A stretch of DNA of 14,270 nt from Frankiaceae bacterium (GTDB lineage: Bacteria > Actinomycetota > Actinomycetes > Mycobacteriales > SCTD01). The notes beneath the pieces are model-generated. The model did no database searches and had not been told where the DNA came from. It saw nothing but the letters and a program-made list of their open reading frames with translations. Below, piece by piece: positions 1 to 5,662 of this stretch. The position numbers and the translations under genes are program-made. The DNA is taken from NCBI GenBank assembly GCA_947479995.1, contig CANKBT010000042.1, positions 1 through 14,270 on the forward strand, read 5' to 3'. Every line of letters begins with the position of its first letter. The stretch's first letter is position 1.

Positions 1-710
1 GAGGTGACGACGACGTCGGCGCCGGCCGTGGCGAGCCGTGCGCCCGCGGCCGCGGCCTGCGCGCGGCCGAGCTCGGTGAGCTCCGGGTCGCCGGTGCCCG
101 AGAAGCGCTTGTCGACCGACAGCGCCGTCTGCCCGTGGCGCAGCAGCAGGGTGGTGGTCGGCGGGCCGGCCGGGTCGCGCCACCCGGGCGCGGCGGCCGG
201 CGCGACGGCCTCGACGTCCTGCGGCCCGGCGGCCTGCGCGAGGAAGGCGTCGGCGGCGTCGGCCGGGCCGGTGTCGCCGCCGGGGCGCCAGACCTCGCCG
301 CGCGCGGCGGCGTCCATCGCCTCGTTGGCGAGCCGGTCGGCGTGCGCGTTCTGCGCGCGCGGGATCCACGCGAAGCGCACCCGGCCGAGCCGGCGCACCA
401 GCGCCGACGCCTCGGCGTGCAGGGGCTTCATCGCCGGGTGCTTGACCTGCCAGCGGCCCGACATCTGCTCGACGACGAGCTTGCTGTCCATGCGGACGTC
501 GACCTCGTCGGCGCCGAGCTCGAGGGCGGCCTGCAGGCCGGCGACGAGCCCGCCGTACTCGGCCACGTTGTTGGTCGCGCGGCCGATGCCGGCGGCGCGC
601 TCGGCGAGCGCCTCCCCGGTGTCGGGGTCGAGCACGACGGCGCCGTAGCCGGCCGGCCCGGGGTTGCCGCGCGAGCCGCCGTCGGCCTCGACGAGGACGC
701 GTCGCCCCAC
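1..710 (-). CDS. Bifunctional RNase HI / histidine (acid) phosphatase, C-terminal end missing
   Basis: The N-terminal domain is a type I ribonuclease H, which cuts the RNA strand of RNA-DNA hybrids. The second domain is a histidine-phosphatase (CobC/phosphoglycerate-mutase-like) fold. The order matches the actinobacterial RNase H/acid phosphatase fusion typified by Rv2228c. Visible residues are VLVEADGGSRGNPGPAGYG near the N-terminus with D10, then E51 (NNVAEYGGL), D75 (VRMDSKLVVEQM) and D125 (NAHADRLANEAM), which form the RNase H DEDD set. After a linker rich in Ala, Pro and Gly (about 140-183) comes LLLRHGQTALS with the catalytic RHG at 191-193. The GTG start at 710 lies two bases beyond the TAG stop of the zinc-ribbon gene, so the two are probably co-transcribed. 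About 236 codons are present. The phosphatase domain runs off the left edge, so its remaining catalytic residues cannot be seen. Confidence 0.93.
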   Translation of the reverse strand, partial: MGRRVLVEADGGSRGNPGPAGYGAVVLDPDTGEALAERAAGIGRATNNVAEYGGLVAGLQAALELGADEVDVRMDSKLVVEQMSGRWQVKHPAMKPLHAEASALVRRLGRVRFAWIPRAQNAHADRLANEAMDAAARGEVWRPGGDTGPADAADAFLAQAAGPQDVEAVAPAAAPGWRDPAGPPTTTLLLRHGQTALSVDKRFSGTGDPELTELGRAQAAAAGARLATAGADVVVT

Positions 711-712
711 CG

Positions 713-1456
713 CTAGAGGCCGGACTCGGCGGTGCGCACCATGATCCGCCGGCACTCCTCGTGGCGCAGCACCTCGTCGGGCGCGGCCGCGCGGATCTCG
801 GCCTTCTCGTTGCCCATGAGGTCGAGGCGGCAGGCGCCGCAGCGGCCCTGCCCGATCGCGCCCGCGCCGGTGCCGCCCTCGGCCGCGCGGATGCGGTCGT
901 AGAGCGCCACGAGGTCCGCGGGCAGCTCGGCCGCCAGCGCGGCGCGCTCGCCCTGCTTCGCCGCGACCTGCTCGTCGATCTGCGCCCACGCGGCGTCGCG
1001 GGCGACGGCCGCCTCGTCGCGCTCGCGCAGCCGCCCGTCGCGCTCCTCGAGCAGCACGTCGAGCTCCGCCTGCACGGCCTCGGCCTGCTCCATGACCTCG
1101 AGCTCGCGGTCCTCGAGCTCGCCCTGGCGGCGCTGCAGCGTGGCGTTCTCGTGCTGCATGTCCTCCAGCTGCTTGGCCTGCGTGACGGCGCCCGAGGCCA
1201 TGCGCTGGTCGTTGCGCTCCTTGCGGGTGCGCACCTGCGCGATCTCGTCCTCGTACTTCCTCGTCTGCCGCGCGAGGTCGCTCGCCTCGGTCTCGAGGCG
1301 CACCACCTCGTCGCGGCTGCCCGCGACGAGTCCCTCCAGGCGGGTGATCTCGGCGAGCTCGGGGAGCGTGCGCCGGCGGTGCGCCAGCTGGTCGAGCGCG
1401 GTGTCGAGCGCTTGCAGGTCGAGCAGGCGGAGCTGGGCGAACGGGTCGGCCTTCAC
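713..1456 (-). CDS. Coiled-coil protein with C-terminal zinc ribbon (C4-type zinc ribbon/DUF164 family)
   Basis: This 247-residue protein begins MKADPFAQLRLLDLQALDTA, then has a long charged helical segment (about residues 25-185) rich in Glu, Arg, Ala and Leu, typical of an antiparallel coiled coil. A short C-terminal metal-binding knuckle follows. The family (Rv2229c-like) is widespread and always of this shape; its job is not firmly established, although nucleic-acid or chaperone-like roles have been suggested. The ribbon shows C206xxC209 and then H232xxC235 (RHEECRRI), where I would expect CxxC, so the site may be CCHC rather than C4. The GTG start at 1456 overlaps the TGA stop of the Nif3-like gene by four bases (GTGA), which indicates translational coupling. 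The stop lies two bases before the RNase H start. Confidence 0.92.
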   Translation of the reverse strand: MKADPFAQLRLLDLQALDTALDQLAHRRRTLPELAEITRLEGLVAGSRDEVVRLETEASDLARQTRKYEDEIAQVRTRKERNDQRMASGAVTQAKQLEDMQHENATLQRRQGELEDRELEVMEQAEAVQAELDVLLEERDGRLRERDEAAVARDAAWAQIDEQVAAKQGERAALAAELPADLVALYDRIRAAEGGTGAGAIGQGRCGACRLDLMGNEKAEIRAAAPDEVLRHEECRRIMVRTAESGL

Positions 1457-2586
1457 GCAGGTCCTCTGTCCATCGGGTCCGGGGTCGCACGGGGGCTGAA
1501 GGGGTCGGTGACGAGCCTAGAGACCGACGTGGCGAGGCCGGTGGCGTCCGCGAGCCGCCCGGCCGCGACCGGCAGCCAGGGCCACTCGGTCGCCCAGTGC
1601 GCGGCGTCGAGCAGGGCGAGGTCCTCCGCCGCCTCCTGCGCCGGGTGGTGCCGCAGGTCGCTGGTGAGGAAGGCGTCGGCGCCCGTCCGCGCGACCGCGA
1701 CCAGCAGGCTGTCGCCCGCGCCGCCGCAGACCGCCAGCCGGCGCACGAGCCGGTCGCGGTCCCCCCGCACGCGCACGCCCCACGCGGTCGCGGGCAGCAG
1801 CTGCGCGACCCGCTCGGCGAGCGCGCCGAGGCGCACCGGCTCCGGCAGGTCGCCGACGCGCCCCAGCCCGGTGGCCTGCGGCTCGACCGCCAGCTCGACG
1901 ACGTCGTGGGCCACCACCTCGTACGGGTGGGCGGCGCGCATCGCGGCGAGCACCTGCGGGCGCAGCGCCCGCGGCAGCACCACCTCCACGCGCGCCTCGG
2001 CGGCGACCTCGAGCCGGCCGTGCGCGCCCACGGCGGGGTGCGAGCCCTCCAGCGGCCGGTACCGCCCCTCGCCGGTCACGGACCACGAGCAGGAGTCGTA
2101 CGCGCCGGCCGCCCCGGCGCCGGCGCCGTGGAGCGCGTCGCGCAGGCGCGCGGCGTCGGCGACGGGCACGTAGACGCCGAGGCGGTCGAGCGGCTCGCCG
2201 GGCAGCGGCTCGAGCGGCACCGCGCCCTGCAGGCCGAGCAGGCCGGCGAGCGCGGCGTTGACGCCGTGCGCGGCGCGGTCGGCGTTGGTGTGGGCGACGA
2301 GCAGCGCGCAGCCGCCGCGCGCGAGCGCCTGCACGACGCGGCCCTTGGGCGTCGTCGCGGCGACGCTGGTGGTGCCGCGCAGGTAGAGCGGGTGGTGCGT
2401 CACGAGCAGCTGCGCCCCGGCGGCGAGCGCCTCGGCGACGACCTCCTCGACCGGGTCGACGGCGAAGTGCACGTGCTGCACGTCGTCCGCCGGGTCGCCG
2501 ACGACCAGCCCGACCGCGTCCCACGGCTCGGCCAGGCGCGCCGGCCAGTCCCGCTCCAGCGCGGCGAGGACGTCGGCGAGCAGCAC
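1453..2586 (-). CDS. Nif3-like dinuclear metal-centre protein (YbgI/Nif3 family)
   Basis: Members form hexameric toroids with a two-metal site in each subunit. They were once called GTP cyclohydrolase type 2 homologues, but the true substrate is unsettled. This 377-residue copy shows PWDAVGLVVGDP near residue 21, the metal ligands LLVTHHPLY (H64, H65) and VAHTNAD (D103), and the C-terminal pair in DAAHWATEW (H330, E334). The middle, about residues 130-235, is the extra PII-like insert domain of the long family form (EGRYRPLEGSHPAVG, AAHPYEVVAHDVV). An in-frame TAG sits 12 to 10 bases before the GTG at 2586, so the start cannot be further upstream. That TAG is part of TAGCCT, a likely -10 element placed for a leaderless mRNA. 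It is the first gene of the run with the zinc-ribbon and RNase H genes. Confidence 0.94.
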   Translation of the reverse strand: MLLADVLAALERDWPARLAEPWDAVGLVVGDPADDVQHVHFAVDPVEEVVAEALAAGAQLLVTHHPLYLRGTTSVAATTPKGRVVQALARGGCALLVAHTNADRAAHGVNAALAGLLGLQGAVPLEPLPGEPLDRLGVYVPVADAARLRDALHGAGAGAAGAYDSCSWSVTGEGRYRPLEGSHPAVGAHGRLEVAAEARVEVVLPRALRPQVLAAMRAAHPYEVVAHDVVELAVEPQATGLGRVGDLPEPVRLGALAERVAQLLPATAWGVRVRGDRDRLVRRLAVCGGAGDSLLVAVARTGADAFLTSDLRHHPAQEAAEDLALLDAAHWATEWPWLPVAAGRLADATGLATSVSRLVTDPFSPRATPDPMDRGPA

Positions 2587-2592
2587 GAGCGG

Positions 2593-2598
2593 AGGCTA
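2593..2598 (-). promoter_or_regulatory. Probable -10 element (TAGCCT) for leaderless Nif3-like mRNA
   Basis: On the minus strand TAGCCT fits the actinobacterial TANNNT -10 pattern and is followed by six bases (CCGCTC) and then the GTG start at 2586. Transcription would begin at or next to the start codon, giving a leaderless transcript. No Shine-Dalgarno sequence is visible before this GTG, which agrees. I see no convincing -35 hexamer. Confidence 0.5.
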
Positions 2599-2633
2599 GC
2601 GGCGCGCCGTCGCCTCGGCCTTGCTGGTGGGGT

Positions 2634-2666
2634 GCGGTGCCCCGCCCGCGCGGGGCGGGACACCGC
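2634..2666. repeat. Nested GC-rich hairpin
   Basis: The outer arms GCGGTG (2634-2639) and CACCGC (2661-2666) enclose an inner perfect 7-bp stem, GCCCCGC (2639-2645) and GCGGGGC (2650-2656), with a CCGC loop; the two stems share G2639, so they are partly alternative. It could be a terminator-like or leader structure. No T-tract follows on either strand. Confidence 0.45.
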
Positions 2667-2667
2667 G

Positions 2668-2684
2668 GACCGCCTCCGGCGGTC
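2668..2684. repeat. Perfect 7-bp hairpin with 3-base loop
   Basis: GACCGCC (2668-2674), loop TCC, GGCGGTC (2678-2684). It lies two bases after the preceding hairpin, so the pair could form a two-stem RNA module if transcribed. Confidence 0.45.
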
Positions 2685-2824
2685 GGCGATGGGATCCACT
2701 CACGCGCTCAGCGGTCCCCGTCGCCACCCAGCAGTTCGGAGGCCAGCGGGGCGCGGTTCGCCGGCCTTCCGTTCAGGGGGCTCGATCCGGCCTTGTGCAG
2801 GCGTTGTGCGAGTAGCGGCCGGGA

Positions 2825-2848
2825 GCGCACCACCGGGCAGGGGTGCGC
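2825..2848. repeat. 7-bp inverted repeat
   Basis: GCGCACC (2825-2831) and GGTGCGC (2842-2848) are perfect reverse complements around a 10-base loop. It lies 17 bases before the 26-bp dyad and may be part of the same control region. Confidence 0.4.
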
Positions 2849-2865
2849 CCGACACGTCCCGCCGC

Positions 2866-2891
2866 GTGACCACTTGTGCACGCATGGTCAC
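2866..2891. promoter_or_regulatory. Two-shell dyad, candidate repressor operator
   Basis: The outer arms GTGACCA (2866-2872) and TGGTCAC (2885-2891) are perfect reverse complements. The inner palindrome GTGCAC (2876-2881) has exactly the same centre, between 2878 and 2879. A 26-bp element with two concentric symmetric parts, 19 bases before the ATG at 2911, looks like a binding site for a dimeric or tetrameric regulator. The cognate regulator is not visible in the window. Confidence 0.45.
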
Positions 2892-2910
2892 TTCGCGCAG
2901 TGTCTGGGCC

Positions 2911-3147
2911 ATGAGGTCCGTCCCTCGCGTCCCCGCGCCGGTCGACCGCGCGCTGAGCGAGGCGCGCTCGGCCGTCGACGTGGCCTACCGGCGCGCCCGC
3001 CGCCTGGTGTTCGACCGCTTCCCGCCCGGCCCCGTCGACCCCGACCGCCTCGACCCCGAGCAGCGCGACGCCCTGCAGGGCCTCGAGCGCGCCGAGGCGG
3101 CGCTGGAGCGGCTGCGCCGCGAGCGGCACCCCGGTCGCACCGGCTGA
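2911..3147 (+). CDS. Small hypothetical protein, helical and Arg/Glu-rich
   Basis: The 78-residue product is not one I recognise. It has a basic helix (VDRALSEARSAVDVAYRRAR), a Pro/Asp linker (FPPGPVDPDRLDPEQ) and a second charged helix ending LERLRRERHPGRTG. No signal peptide or membrane segment is seen. The frame is favoured because its third positions are almost all G or C and the amino-acid make-up is protein-like, unlike the Gly/Val/Arg-rich reading of the opposite strand. The start is uncertain: ATG 2911 leaves the 26-bp dyad upstream, while in-frame ATG 2884 would add nine residues but lies inside the dyad. Neither has a clear Shine-Dalgarno sequence. It ends three bases before the 3' end of the oppositely oriented tRNA-Val. 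Confidence 0.55.
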   Translation: MRSVPRVPAPVDRALSEARSAVDVAYRRARRLVFDRFPPGPVDPDRLDPEQRDALQGLERAEAALERLRRERHPGRTG

Positions 3148-3150
3148 CGG

Positions 3151-3222
3151 TGGGCGCGGAGGGTCTCGAACCCCCGACCACCCGCTTGTAAGGCGGGCGC
3201 TCTACCGCTGAGCTACGCGCCC
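3151..3222 (-). tRNA. tRNA-Val, anticodon UAC
   Basis: On the minus strand the full cloverleaf folds: acceptor GGGCGCG with CGCGCCC (7 bp), D arm GCTC/GAGC, anticodon stem CCCGC/GCGGG with loop CTTACAA (anticodon TAC), five-base variable loop TGGTC, and T arm with TTCGAGA loop. It is 72 bases long including discriminator A. The CCA end is not encoded; CCG follows. It lies downstream of the peroxiredoxin gene on the same strand, with a TAGGCT -10-like element of its own ten bases upstream. Confidence 0.96.
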
Positions 3223-3232
3223 CGGCGCGCGC

Positions 3233-3238
3233 AGCCTA
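3233..3238 (-). promoter_or_regulatory. Probable -10 element (TAGGCT) for tRNA-Val
   Basis: TAGGCT on the minus strand matches the actinobacterial TANNNT pattern and ends ten bases before the mature 5' end of the tRNA. A TTGACN-like CTGACG lies upstream over the peroxiredoxin stop codon, but the spacing (about 14) is short, so only the -10 is proposed. Confidence 0.45.
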
Positions 3239-3254
3239 GGGCGACCGCGGGCCG

Positions 3255-3707
3255 TCAGAGGCGCGCGAGCACCCGGCGGTAGTCCTCGAGGTCGCGGGCG
3301 TCCGGGATGGCGTTGACGACCTTGTGCTGCACCACGCCCTCGGCGTCGAGGATGAACGTGCCGCGCAGCGCCAGCCCGCTCTGCTCGTCGAGCACGCCGT
3401 ACGCCCGGGCGACCTCGCCGTGCGGCCAGAAGTCGGCGAGCAGCGGGAAGGCGTAGCCCTGCTCGTCGGCCCAGCGCTTGTGCACCGCCGTGCTGTCGCA
3501 GCTCACGGCGAGCGTCTGCACGTCGTCGTTGGCGAACTCGGGCAGGCTGTCGCGGATCGCGCACAGCTCCCCCTGGCACGTCGGCGTGAACGACAGCGGG
3601 TAGAACACGAGCACGACCGCGCGCCCCCGGAAGGACGACAGGGTGACCGGCGCGCGGTCCTGGTCGGGCAGCGTGAAGTCGGGCGCGAGGTCTCCGACGT
3701 CGACCAC
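3255..3707 (-). CDS. AhpE-like thiol peroxidase (peroxiredoxin)
   Basis: It reduces hydrogen peroxide and organic or peroxynitrite substrates in the cytoplasm through a reactive cysteine. The 150-residue protein begins MVDVGDLAPDFTLPDQD. It carries the peroxidatic motif FYPLSFTPTCQGELC with C44, then FPLLADFWPHGEVARAYGV and LRGTFILD, which are distinctive of the actinobacterial AhpE group (Rv2238c type). A second cysteine at C49, five residues after C44, has the spacing of the resolving cysteine in BCP/PrxQ enzymes, so an intramolecular disulfide is likely. C70 is a third cysteine. The GTG start at 3707 has an excellent AGGAGG site (3714-3719) at six-base spacing. The gene is divergent from the mycothiol-family gene, and the tRNA follows it on the same strand. 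Confidence 0.95.
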   Translation of the reverse strand: MVDVGDLAPDFTLPDQDRAPVTLSSFRGRAVVLVFYPLSFTPTCQGELCAIRDSLPEFANDDVQTLAVSCDSTAVHKRWADEQGYAFPLLADFWPHGEVARAYGVLDEQSGLALRGTFILDAEGVVQHKVVNAIPDARDLEDYRRVLARL

Positions 3708-3713
3708 GGGTGG

Positions 3714-3719
3714 CCTCCT
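3714..3719 (-). promoter_or_regulatory. Ribosome binding site AGGAGG of the peroxiredoxin gene
   Basis: AGGAGG on the minus strand ends six bases before GTG 3707. It is the strongest Shine-Dalgarno sequence in the window, suggests high expression, and fixes the start. Confidence 0.8.
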
Positions 3720-3743
3720 GGGGCAGGGGGAACGGCACTGCGG

Positions 3744-3749
3744 ATGCTA
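3744..3749 (-). promoter_or_regulatory. Probable -10 element (TAGCAT) of the peroxiredoxin gene
   Basis: TAGCAT on the minus strand fits TANNNT and lies 36 bases before the GTG start, leaving room for a leader of about 30 bases that carries the AGGAGG site. No clear -35 is visible. Confidence 0.45.
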
Positions 3750-3796
3750 GGCGAGCCGCCGGCCCGCCCGGCGACGGCCAGGACCGGACGAGCGAC

Positions 3797-3844
3797 ACCG
3801 ACGACGACAACGACGACACCGACGACGAGACCGACGACGAGACC
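3797..3844 (+). repeat. Short tandem repeat, 12-base unit ACCGACGACGAG
   Basis: Two perfect consecutive units (3818-3829, 3830-3841) and a partial third ACC follow a degenerate unit (3797-3808) and a 9-base AACGACGAC piece. It lies between the divergent peroxiredoxin and mycothiol-family genes, just before the latter's ribosome site. It is in frame with that gene and would read as Thr/Asp/Glu repeats if translated. Confidence 0.7.
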
Positions 3845-3856
3845 CGAGGAGCGCAC

Positions 3857-4756
3857 GTGCTGGTGACCGGAGACGCGGGGCTCGCGCAGGCGCCCGACCT
3901 CGGGGAGCACGTGCTCGCCTGCTGGGACGGCTTCCTCGCGCTGCTCACCGACCCGCGCACCGACCTGTCGAAGCCGTCGCGCCTCAAGGGCTGGACGGGC
4001 CTCGACGTCGCGATCCACCTCGGGCTGTGGGACGACAACGACCCGGTCGCCGCGCTGACGGCCAGCGCGCGCGAGGACGGCCGCGGCGAGGTCATCGACA
4101 CCGCGGCCGTCGACGCCAAGAACGCCGCCCTGCTGCGGGCGCACCGCGGCGTCGGCGTCGACGAGGCGGTCGCCGCGTGCGAGCGCTCGCGCGCGTCGGT
4201 GCACGACTTCCTCGGCTCGCCGCTCGACGAGGAGATCGGCCTGGCGCTGACCAACTCGAGCCTCGGCCCGGTGCCGGTGCGCACCATCCTCAACGCCGGC
4301 ACCTACGAGCTCGCGGTGCACGCCCTCGACCTCGCGCCGTGCGGCACGCCGCGGCCGCCGGACCACATGCTCGACCGCGGGCTGTCGGCGCTGCTCGACG
4401 TCACCGGCGGCCTGTCGTCGCGGCTCGGCGTCGAGGCGACCGTGACGGCGATGGCGCCGACCGGCGGCTGGCGCTTCACGAGCACCCGCGAGGGCTGGAC
4501 GACCGAGCGCGCCCCGGCCGGCAAGGTGCACGGCACCGGCGTGAGCGGCGACGCCGCCGTGCTGCTCGACGTCTCGGCGGGCCGGGCGAACCTGCCGCAG
4601 CTGCTGCTCGGCCGCAAGCTGCAGGTGCACGACCTGCCGTCGTTCATGCGCCTCGCGCCGCTGCTCAACGAGGTGCCGGGCATCCCGGGCGGCGCAGCGC
4701 TGCGCGGCGCCGTCGGCGGGCTCGGCCGGGTGCGGCGGCTGCTCCGCCTCGGCTGA
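3857..4756 (+). CDS. Maleylpyruvate-isomerase-family, mycothiol-dependent-type protein (DinB-like plus SCP2-like domain)
   Basis: The product is 299 residues. The N-terminal half is a DinB/MDMPI four-helix domain: LKGWTGLDVAIHLGLWDDN gives H54, and NAGTYELAVHALDLA gives E151 and H155. The His, Glu, His set with E-xxx-H spacing matches the metal ligands of mycothiol-dependent maleylpyruvate isomerase. The C-terminal part, about 190-280, resembles the SCP2-like domain found behind it in this family. The exact substrate is unknown; members are often annotated only by family. The start is GTG 3857 because GAGGA (3846-3850) precedes it by six bases. The frame stays open upstream through the acidic tandem repeat to 3710, but without a ribosome site. 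It converges on the EamA gene across an 18-bp palindrome. Confidence 0.85.
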   Translation: MLVTGDAGLAQAPDLGEHVLACWDGFLALLTDPRTDLSKPSRLKGWTGLDVAIHLGLWDDNDPVAALTASAREDGRGEVIDTAAVDAKNAALLRAHRGVGVDEAVAACERSRASVHDFLGSPLDEEIGLALTNSSLGPVPVRTILNAGTYELAVHALDLAPCGTPRPPDHMLDRGLSALLDVTGGLSSRLGVEATVTAMAPTGGWRFTSTREGWTTERAPAGKVHGTGVSGDAAVLLDVSAGRANLPQLLLGRKLQVHDLPSFMRLAPLLNEVPGIPGGAALRGAVGGLGRVRRLLRLG

Positions 4757-4773
4757 GCGGCGCCGGCGCCGCT
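4756..4773. terminator. 18-bp perfect palindrome, likely bidirectional terminator
   Basis: AGCGGCGCCGGCGCCGCT is its own reverse complement. It begins on the last base of the TGA stop of the left gene and ends inside the TAG stop of the EamA gene. As RNA from either strand it forms a 7-bp GC stem with a CCGG loop. No T-tract follows, which is common for actinobacterial terminators. Confidence 0.6.
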
Positions 4774-5662
4774 ACTCCAGCGGCTGCAGCGGCACCGGGT
4801 CGCGGCGGGCCAGCGTGACGCCGCCGCTGGCGAGGCTGACGAGCGCGAGCGCCACCACCTCGCGCGCGCCGAGGGCCTGCCCGAGCACGACCAGCCCGGC
4901 GACGGCCGCCGCCGCCGGCTCCATGCTCATGAGCACGCCGAACACGCGCGTCGGGATGCGGCGCAGCGCCGACAGCTCCAGCCCGTACGACAGGACCGAC
5001 GACAGCAGCGCGACGGCCAGGCCGGCCAGCAGCAGCACCGGCCGGTCGAGCACCGCGGACGCGCCGTCGAGCCCGAACGGCAGCACGAGCAGCGCGGCGA
5101 CGGCGAGCGCGATCGCCAGCCCGTCGACGCCGGGCAGCACCCGCCCGACGCGCGCGCTCGCCAGGATGTAGCCGGCCCAGAACAGCCCGGCGACGAAGGC
5201 GAGCACGAGCCCGCCGAGCGCCACGCCGTCGCCGGGGTCGGCGCCGAGCAGGCCGACGCCGCAGGCGGCGAGCAGCGCCCACAGCAGGTCGAGCGCGCGG
5301 CGGGTCTGCGCCACCGCGAGCAGCAGCGGGCCGAGGAACTCGACCGTGACGGCGACGCCGAGCGGCACGGTGCGCAGCGACAGGTAGAAGACGAGGTTCA
5401 TGCCGGCCATCGCCACGCCGAGCAGGACGGCCGCCTCCCACTGCGCGCGCGTCCACGCCCGCACCCGCGGCCGCAGCACGACGAGCAGGAGCAGCGCCGC
5501 GAGGCCGAGGCGCAGCAGCGTGACGCCGGCGGCGCCGAGGTCGTCGAAGAGGGTCTTGGCGACCGCGCTGCCGATCTGCACCGACACGATGGCGGTGAGC
5601 ACGAGCACCGGCGCGGGCAGCCGGTCGAGCCGGTCGCCCGCCCGGGTGCCGCCGTCAGGCAC
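4772..5662 (-). CDS. EamA-family (DMT) transporter, RhtA-like amino-acid exporter
   Basis: This is a 296-residue inner-membrane protein with about ten hydrophobic segments arranged as two EamA repeats (about residues 17-140 and 150-285). The segment NLVFYLSLRTVPLGVAVTVE followed by FLGPL (89-113) is typical of the RhtA threonine/homoserine exporter subgroup, and LRRIPTRVFGVLMSMEPAAA (233-252) is the matching second-repeat motif. Export of a small metabolite such as an amino acid is inferred from the family only. The GTG start at 5662 overlaps the end of the methyltransferase gene by eight bases (GTGCCTGA), so translation is probably coupled. It is the last gene of the minus-strand group and ends at the bidirectional palindrome. 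Confidence 0.92.
   Translation of the reverse strand: MPDGGTRAGDRLDRLPAPVLVLTAIVSVQIGSAVAKTLFDDLGAAGVTLLRLGLAALLLLVVLRPRVRAWTRAQWEAAVLLGVAMAGMNLVFYLSLRTVPLGVAVTVEFLGPLLLAVAQTRRALDLLWALLAACGVGLLGADPGDGVALGGLVLAFVAGLFWAGYILASARVGRVLPGVDGLAIALAVAALLVLPFGLDGASAVLDRPVLLLAGLAVALLSSVLSYGLELSALRRIPTRVFGVLMSMEPAAAAVAGLVVLGQALGAREVVALALVSLASGGVTLARRDPVPLQPLE

Larger units (their letters stand above)
2587..2910. other. Structured non-coding interval between divergent genes
   Basis: About 320 bases with no convincing gene; open frames here lack ribosome sites and resemble no family. The interval holds the Nif3 -10 element at its left end, two adjacent GC hairpins (2634-2684), a third stem (2825-2848) and a 26-bp two-shell dyad (2866-2891). 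It serves as the divergent control region for the Nif3-like operon and the small plus-strand gene, and could also carry an untranslated leader or small RNA. Confidence 0.5.

Noticed and set aside
1597..3147. A 516-codon plus-strand open frame running over the Nif3-like gene
   Set aside because: Its first 430 or so codons are the antisense of the well-supported Nif3-like gene and its upstream region. Only the last 78 codons look like a real small gene.
3797..3844. CRISPR-like array
   Set aside because: The units are 12 bases and contiguous, with no spacers and no cas genes; it is a simple tandem repeat.
3710..3856. N-terminal extension of the mycothiol-family protein from GTG 3710 through the acidic repeat
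   Set aside because: No ribosome site precedes 3710, the extension overlaps the peroxiredoxin's own AGGAGG region, and GTG 3857 has a well-placed GAGGA.
3202..4302. A minus-strand frame spanning the tRNA, the peroxiredoxin gene and the mycothiol-family gene
   Set aside because: It crosses a tRNA and runs antisense or out of frame to two recognisable genes.
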